A DNA stretch of 64,000 nt from Bacillus andreraoultii. GTDB lineage: Bacteria; Bacillota; Bacilli; Bacillales; Caldibacillaceae. Both the position numbers and the translations under genes were made by a program. The notes under the pieces are model-generated. The model was not told the origin of the DNA. It saw nothing but the letters and a program-made list of their open reading frames with translations, and ran no database searches. This document shows positions 59,103 to 64,000 of the stretch, in pieces; positions within the stretch are counted from its first letter, which is position 1; every line of letters starts with the position of its first letter. The stretch is from assembly GCF_001244735.1 (NCBI RefSeq), contig NZ_LN868937.1:468630-532629 (forward strand). Direction: 5' to 3'.

Positions 59103-60044
59103 ATGTTGGATGAACTAGGCTTACATTTAGTACGATTGGATCTCCCCTTTCGACTAAACCATGTGAACTGTTTTCTCGCAGAAGGTGAAGAAGGGTATGT
59201 TGTTATTGATACCGGTCTTCATAATAGTTATACAGTAAGACGATGGGCAGAAGAACTTGACAGAAAACATGTTTCGGAAATATTTATTACCCATTATCAT
59301 CCAGATCATTTCGGATATGCTGGAGGTCTGCAACAAAAAACGAATGCCCGTCTATCTATGTCACAAATTGATGCGGAGAATGGACTTGGTGCATGGGATC
59401 GGCAGTTTCTTGAAAAATTAGCTGGAAATTATCAAGTAGCGGGAATACCTGCCGAAGCTGCTAGTCAGATGGTTGACAATACGGAATCCTTTATAAAAAG
59501 AGTAACCCCATATCCAACCGTAAACCATTATTTTAACGAAGGAGAACTTGTAAAAATAGGGAATTACATGTATGAGGTGCTTTTTACCCCAGGGCATTCT
59601 GACGGGTTAATTGTTTTTTATAATAAAGAAAAGAGTGTGCTTCTATCAACAGATCATATTTTACCGAAAATTACACCGAATATTTCTTACTGGTTTCATG
59701 GAGACCCGAACCCATTAGCGACTTATTTTCAATCTCTTAATAAAATTCGAAAGTTAGATGTTGAATATGTCATTCCGTCTCATGGGCTCCCGTTTTTTGG
59801 TGGGACGAAACGAATTGATGAAATAAAACAGCACCATCATGATCGGTTAGAGAATCTTCTAGAAGAACTATCCGCAGGTCTAACTGTTTTTGAAGCTTGT
59901 AAAAAGTTATTTCCAAAGATTAATAATGTCCATGACTTTCGATTTGCTATTGGGGAAACACTCGCCCATTTAGAATATTTACGTTACAACGATGAATGTA
60001 AACGAGACGTTGTTGGCGGAAACTATGTTTATTATACAGAATAA
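59103..60044 (+). CDS. MBL-fold metallo-hydrolase
   Basis: 313 residues. Zinc ligands in ITHYHPDHFGYAGGL (HxHxDH, about 59-73), FTPGHSDGLIVFY (His) and LLSTDHILP (Asp), with IPSHGLPF as final His; a C-terminal winged-helix-like region (about 245-305) is typical of the glyoxalase-II-like/LACTB2 branch. A thioesterase role on an acyl-CoA would fit its neighbours but is inference. It starts 20 bases after the hydratase stop. Confidence 0.85.
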   Translation: MLDELGLHLVRLDLPFRLNHVNCFLAEGEEGYVVIDTGLHNSYTVRRWAEELDRKHVSEIFITHYHPDHFGYAGGLQQKTNARLSMSQIDAENGLGAWDRQFLEKLAGNYQVAGIPAEAASQMVDNTESFIKRVTPYPTVNHYFNEGELVKIGNYMYEVLFTPGHSDGLIVFYNKEKSVLLSTDHILPKITPNISYWFHGDPNPLATYFQSLNKIRKLDVEYVIPSHGLPFFGGTKRIDEIKQHHHDRLENLLEELSAGLTVFEACKKLFPKINNVHDFRFAIGETLAHLEYLRYNDECKRDVVGGNYVYYTE

Positions 60045-60180
60045 TACAATAGCTGGATTCCATTCATATGGGGTCCGGCTTATTTATCTTGGTGCCGTTA
60101 TAATAATCGTGTTCTTTTTCTTTTTAGATAAAAGAGTGATAAAATATGATACATAATCACGATTCGTAAAGGAGCTAGCT

Positions 60181-60966
60181 ATGACTTATAGAGCACTTTT
60201 TCTTGATATTGATGGAACGATTTTAACGTATGACCATACATATACGAAGTTAACGAAAAGGGCAATTGAAGAAGTACAAAAAGAAGGAGTAGAAGTTTTC
60301 ATAGCTACTGGTCGCCCACTTCATGAAATTAATGATCTGCGGAAGGAACTAGGTATTCAATCAGCAATCGGCTATAACGGTGCATTTGCTATTCACAAAA
60401 ATAAAGTTATCGTTGACTATCCAATGAATCAGGAATTAGTACAAAAAGTAATTACAACGGCAGAAGAATTCGATAATGACCTAGTACTATATACAGCGGA
60501 GAAAAATTATTTCACTTCCTTATCTCGCCCGGAAGTAGTGAATTTTATTAATTTCTTCCAACTAAAAGAAAATGAACAACTTAATGGAAATGTGAACAAC
60601 CATATTTATAGTATGACAGTCATGAATTGCCAAGATTCACATGTACCTGCCTACAAAGTGTTAAATGATTTAGTTGTTTCAACCGTGAATGTGGAAGGTA
60701 TTGAAAATAGTTACGACTTAATCCAAAAGAACATTAATAAAGGGACTGCGGTACAAAAGGTTTTGGATCTTTTAGGAATTCCCAATGAACAAGCAATCGC
60801 TTTTGGTGATGGCATGAATGATAAAGAAATGCTCCAAACCGTTGGGACAAGTTTTGTGATGGCAAATGGTGATCCAAATCTTTTCCAATATGCAAAATAC
60901 GAAACAAAGTCTGTAGACGAATCGGGTATCTATTACGGATTACAGAAGCTTGGATTAGTCAAGTGA
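60181..60966 (+). CDS. HAD superfamily (Cof-type) phosphatase
   Basis: 261 residues: motif I FLDIDGTIL (nucleophile Asp at about 9), FIATGRPLHEI (motif II), NKGTAVQKVLDLLG (Lys) and AFGDGMNDKEML (motif IV), with a C2 cap between about 85 and 190. Cof/YidA-type enzymes dephosphorylate sugar phosphates or related small molecules. ATG follows AAAGGAG. Single gene. Confidence 0.88.
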   Translation: MTYRALFLDIDGTILTYDHTYTKLTKRAIEEVQKEGVEVFIATGRPLHEINDLRKELGIQSAIGYNGAFAIHKNKVIVDYPMNQELVQKVITTAEEFDNDLVLYTAEKNYFTSLSRPEVVNFINFFQLKENEQLNGNVNNHIYSMTVMNCQDSHVPAYKVLNDLVVSTVNVEGIENSYDLIQKNINKGTAVQKVLDLLGIPNEQAIAFGDGMNDKEMLQTVGTSFVMANGDPNLFQYAKYETKSVDESGIYYGLQKLGLVK

Positions 60967-61077
60967 CGGAGTAGAGTGAATACGAAAGAGTCATGTGTTC
61001 GGGCACGGTAGCACATCTTTTTCAATAACAAAGGATATATTAAACCTAATGGGAAGTACTTAGCATTAAGGAGCACA

Positions 61078-61701
61078 ATGATGATAGATCATGAGTTTGA
61101 TAAATTGCTTAACATTAATTCTGGTATGGAACGGAGTTTGAAACCTTTTTTAAACTACTTTCCGTATGAACCAACCCCATACGCTGTTCTTGAGTTACTG
61201 GCAAATGAAATCACGTTACAACCAGGTGACTCAATTGTTGATTTTGGTTGTGGTAAAGGGCGGCTACTCTTTTATTTGAATTTAACTTTTGGTGTAAAAG
61301 CGCTCGGTATTGAAATGGATGAACATCTTTTTAAAATAGCAGAACAAAATCGTCACCAATATTTGAAACGACATCCGAAAAGTAAAGAACAACTTGCCTT
61401 TCAACATTTGCGAGCAGAAGAGTATTGCGTTCAGCCAGAAAATAATAAATTTTATTTTTTTAACCCGTTTTCTTCAAAGATATTTATCAAAGTCATTAAA
61501 AATATTATGAAATCTGTAGAAAAGAAACCACGTCAGGTTGATTTAATCTTGTATTATCCATCGATTGAATACATTTCATATATAGAGAACCGTACCTCTT
61601 TCCAACTGACAAAGGAAATTAAAGTGATAGGTGAATATGAACAAAACCCGAGCGAACGAATACTGATTTACTCTCATCAACCGTTTTTAATAAATGAGTA
61701 A
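61078..61701 (+). CDS. SAM-dependent methyltransferase (class I)
   Basis: 207 residues. The SAM-binding motif SIVDFGCGKGRLLFYLN (about 57-73) and LGIEMDEHLFKIAEQN are clear; later FYFFNPFSSKIFIKVIKNI is motif IV-like. No target can be named. Two ATG codons (61078 and 61081) follow AAGGAG; the second is better spaced. Confidence 0.75.
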   Translation: MMIDHEFDKLLNINSGMERSLKPFLNYFPYEPTPYAVLELLANEITLQPGDSIVDFGCGKGRLLFYLNLTFGVKALGIEMDEHLFKIAEQNRHQYLKRHPKSKEQLAFQHLRAEEYCVQPENNKFYFFNPFSSKIFIKVIKNIMKSVEKKPRQVDLILYYPSIEYISYIENRTSFQLTKEIKVIGEYEQNPSERILIYSHQPFLINE

Positions 61702-61709
61702 CTTCCTAA

Positions 61710-61831
61710 GGGGCTGTCTGAAAAGTGAATACCCTAAAAAATGTGATAATCAAGAATATCGATATATCTAGGTTTTGAAACATGAATAGGGGCATCCGGA
61801 AATCAAAAATACACTCTTTCTGGACAGCTCC
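61710..61831. repeat. Dispersed palindromic repeat, copy 4
   Basis: 122 bp starting GGGGCTGTCTGAAAAG and ending TTTCTGGACAGCTCC, so the outer ends are inverted copies (GGGGCTGTC/GGACAGCTCC). The interior AATGTGATAATCAAGAATAT is identical to copy 1. Between the methyltransferase and the IS110 remnant, which face each other. Confidence 0.9.
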
Positions 61832-61881
61832 TTTCTTACCTCCAGTCAAGTAGTTTTTAAAATATTTTTGTACAAAGGAAT

Positions 61882-61927
61882 AATTTTTATGTATGGGAGG
61901 GGGTACCCCCTCCCATACATAAAAATT
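61882..61927. repeat. 46-bp perfect palindrome
   Basis: Every base from 61882 to 61904 pairs with 61927 to 61905; the centre is GGGGGTACCCCC. The outer bases are T-rich on the 5' side and A-rich on the 3' side, opposite to a terminator. It lies about 70 bases beyond the 3' end of the IS110 transposase remnant. Confidence 0.9.
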
Positions 61928-61999
61928 TGCAACGACAAATAGACCTTACGAATTTTACTTTTTTCGAAGGGCCATCTATGATATATTTAAATCAACCAT

Positions 62000-63234
62000 T
62001 TACGCACAGGAGATAGCTGTGTCGTAATCGTATGGTACATTGTGTTGAATAAGGTGAAAGATTAGTTTCAAAAACTTATTCATACACGCGATAATGGCAA
62101 CCTTATGAGGCTTTCTCTGGGGTTGCGTTTTTAATTTGTCATAATAATCGACTAAGTGATTACTTGTTTTTTTGCGTAAGGTAATCATCGTTTTCATCAT
62201 ATAAAATAAAATTTTCCGTAATTTCTTATTTCCACGCTTGTTAATGCGATCTTGATAATGTGTATTGCCCGATTGATAGCGCATTATATCAATTCCCACA
62301 TAGGCGTTTAATTGTTTATGGTTTTTAAAACGGCAAATATCGCCTAATTCCCCAATAATGCGCACAGCTGTAGTCTCCCCAATCCCAGGAAACGAAATAA
62401 GCACTTGAAATTCGGAACGGTCTTTCGAAAGTTCAACCATTTGTTTAACTAGCTGTTCCTTTTCTTTTAAATGCGTTTTGCGTAATCCTTTACTTGTTCA
62501 CACCTAACATCCGTTGAGGAAATAGCTGGATAAGATTCTTTGGCAACTTCTAATAAAATAATCGCTTTTTCTTCTGCACGCTTTAACGAAAGATTTTTTC
62601 GTGTATTGTCTTTTAGTCGGTTGCGAATCACCGTTTTAGAATGCGCTATTAGTACCGTCGGATGAGGATAAAGCTGCACGATGTTTAAAAACAATGCAGA
62701 ACGTGGTGTAATAATCTGCTCTAACTCTGGGAAACTGAGTTGTAAAATGGCATGCATCCGATTCCATAAATGATTGATTTCTGTATCGACCTCATCATAA
62801 TATCGCGTTAACGCACGCATCTGCTCATCGTATTCATCCTGTTGGTATGTATAGTCCCGTTCCATTTTAAAATGAGTTTTCGCCAGCTCATGTGCATCAC
62901 TCTTATCTGTTTTATGCCGACGCATGGAAGCCATTTGAAGGTTTGCCTCTAATGGATTCATCCGGCTATACCTATACCCATGGTCGCATAAAAACTTCTC
63001 CAATCCTTTTGAATAAACGCCTGTCGCTTCAAAGACAATTTCAGGTGCTTGTCCATCAAGAATCTTTAATTGTTGTAATCGCTCATGAAGCAATTGAAAG
63101 CTAGAACGTGTATGTTCAATCTCACCTTCATACTCACATCGTTTATAACGGTCATATACCGTCATCACACTTTTTCCCATACTTACATCAAAAGCTACAA
63201 CATGTTTCATATTTTTCTTCTCCTTTTTAGCCAT
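62000..63234 (-). pseudogene. IS110-family transposase, frameshifted
   Basis: The N-terminal part (63234 down to 62467) has the DEDD RuvC-like core: VVAFDVSMGKS, EIVFEATGVYSKGLEKFL and RRHKTDKSDAHELAKTH. It ends early at EQVKDYAKRI. The C-terminal part (about 62490 down to 62000) continues in another frame as HLKEKEQLVKQMVEL, then FPGIGETTAVRIIGELGDI and LNAYVGIDIMRYQSG, the Tnp IS116/IS110/IS902 domain. One frameshift near 62470-62500 separates them; all other parts seem intact, about 410 residues in total. Confidence 0.88.
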
Positions 63235-63289
63235 CCATAGAAGCCTTCACAGTGCCTTATCGATTCCATTTTCTTTTACACGATCTCTA

Positions 63290-63425
63290 GGACCCAACAT
63301 ACTAAACTGATTCAAATAAGGTTGTGAAGTAGGTCTGTTTTTGATACGGACTCTCTATTGGTCCCAAGGGCTGTTCGACCTTCCTTCACTTCTACTAATG
63401 TTAGTATGTTTTTTTTGTTGAATGA
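63290..63425 (-). ncRNA. Candidate bridge RNA region of the IS110 element
   Basis: Upstream of the transposase, AACATACTAA (63296-63305) is inversely repeated as TTAGTATGTT (63411-63420), closing about 125 bases with further partial pairings (GACCCAA with TTGGTCC; GAAGTAGGTC with GACC-TTC). IS110-group elements encode a structured bridge RNA in the non-coding end before the transposase. The location and closing stem fit; target- and donor-binding loops cannot be assigned here. Confidence 0.35.
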
Positions 63426-63814
63426 ATTTCATTGGTTTTTATTTCGTTTGTACGGACTTTACCCTAGAAAAAGATACGGCAACCATCTTCGTTCTTAAAT
63501 TTCCACTTAATTCCTTAAACATTTTATCAATATAATAAACAACCATATTTTCATAGGTGAATAAGATGTATAAAGTTATAGAAAAAGCATATTCACAGGG
63601 CATTATTCATACTGATGGCAATAGCAATAACTTATAACAATTTCTAATGAAGATAAAGCCAAAAACAAAGGCAAAATACTAGAATTTTAATTATTTATGT
63701 AATAGTATTAATTCAGAATGGATTTCAATAATACGGTTTATCGAGTAATGTGTTAATAAGTCGTAACATTCTCTTATATGTTCGAAATATGCTATATTAG
63801 AATCAAAGTAATGC

Positions 63815-63844
63815 TGTATACGCTTACCTCGTGTAAGGTATAAT
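63815..63844 (+). promoter_or_regulatory. odhA promoter region with candidate cre site
   Basis: TGTATACGCTTACC (63815-63828) matches the cre consensus at 12 of 14 positions, and TATAAT stands at 63839-63844 with a weak -35. CcpA bound here would cover the -35. The rest of 63426-63814 is AT-rich and without a visible gene. Confidence 0.5.
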
Positions 63845-63890
63845 TGTATATGGTATGTAAAATTATTATATGAACAGGGATGTGGATGTA

Positions 63891-64000
63891 ATGATCAGTG
63901 AAGGAAACCCTTGGCTTGATTTTCGTGGACCTAACTTGGGCTATTTAATTGAGCAATATGATTTATATTTAGAAAAACCTGACCAAGTTGATGAGAGTCT
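63891..64000 (+). CDS. odhA: 2-oxoglutarate dehydrogenase E1 component (5' end only)
   Basis: The first 36 codons read [20 protein letters not shown], then [16 protein letters not shown], the lipoyl-carrier-like N-terminal motif of OdhA (F-x-GPNLGY-x-x-x-x-Y). The enzyme decarboxylates 2-oxoglutarate in the TCA cycle. An AGGGATG ribosome site precedes the ATG. The gene runs off the window. Confidence 0.85.
   Translation, partial: MISEGNPWLDFRGPNLGYLIEQYDLYLEKPDQVDES

Larger units (their letters stand above)
61930..63425 (-). mobile_element. IS110-family insertion sequence (ends not determined)
   Basis: Extent estimated from the transposase plus the structured sequence upstream of it. IS110 elements lack terminal inverted repeats and usually lack target duplications, so the exact ends cannot be read from one copy. 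It lies between the methyltransferase gene and odhA, transcribed away from odhA. Confidence 0.6.

Noticed and set aside
61882..61927. Palindrome as a rho-independent terminator
   Set aside because: The bases after the GC-rich stem are A rather than T on both strands, opposite to the requirement for a U tract.

Overview
The window is about 64 kb of a low-GC Gram-positive chromosome, almost certainly a member of the Bacillaceae. Reasons: glp genes with GlpP-type leader terminators and CcpA-type cre sites, NiaR-controlled NAD synthesis, ComK, SAM-I (S-box) riboswitches, alaR-alaT, ytoQ, LipM-type lipoate assembly, and consistent AGGAGG-like ribosome sites. Most of it is ordinary core metabolism. 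The accessory signals are repeats, broken genes, relics and one insertion sequence.

Layout. 1-4773: glycerol use (3' end of glpP, glpF, glpK, glpD); both transcription units begin with the same leader element followed by a terminator. 5119-9542, minus strand: MurNAc recovery (murR; murQ-murP-mupG). 9827-10903: YkvI-like transporter. 11087-16663: divergent NAD cluster (nadS-niaR against nadB-nadC-nadA). 16692-17334: a 52-bp-period repeat array plus a copy of a dispersed palindromic repeat. 17466-19338: methionine gamma-lyase and a frameshifted acetyltransferase. 20319-24788: heme-sensing and heme-efflux cluster hssR-hssS-hrtB-hrtA plus a DUF2871 membrane gene, with a perfect HssR direct repeat in front of hrtB. 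24829-27931: cutC, an S-box riboswitch driving a NhaC-family transporter (metT), and a thioesterase. 28202-32864: comK, a membrane protein, a flavodoxin-fold oxidoreductase, a broken coiled-coil gene, ytoQ and a lipoprotein. 33177-35210: ubiB/AarF and a phasin-like gene. 35552-39460: ACT-domain regulator, hom, thrC, thrB. 39683-43687: M20 peptidase and HelD. 43943-45710: lipA and lipM. 45979-48035: divergent methionine-salvage genes mtnE and mtnU.

48036-49375 is a degraded stretch (half an S-box, a long hairpin, a gene fragment) ending at tRNA-Pro. Then come proC, a cation symporter, alaR-alaT, and a fatty-acid or acyl-CoA catabolic series at 54063-60044 (SDR, two enoyl-CoA hydratases, acyl-CoA dehydrogenase, nitronate monooxygenase-like protein, MBL hydrolase). 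The right end has a HAD phosphatase, a methyltransferase, a 46-bp perfect palindrome, a broken IS110-family element with a candidate bridge-RNA region, and the first codons of odhA.

The most useful observations are: (i) four copies of a ~120-bp palindromic repeat, each between convergent genes; (ii) the near-identical 5' leader start of the two glp transcripts; (iii) DUF2871 as an apparent added member of the heme-efflux operon; (iv) an orphan, truncated S-box beside methionine-salvage genes; (v) the IS110 element with a structured upstream flank and a perfect palindrome nearby. I did not find a clearly new multi-gene defence or biosynthetic system. All functional calls come from reading sequence and motifs without database searches.
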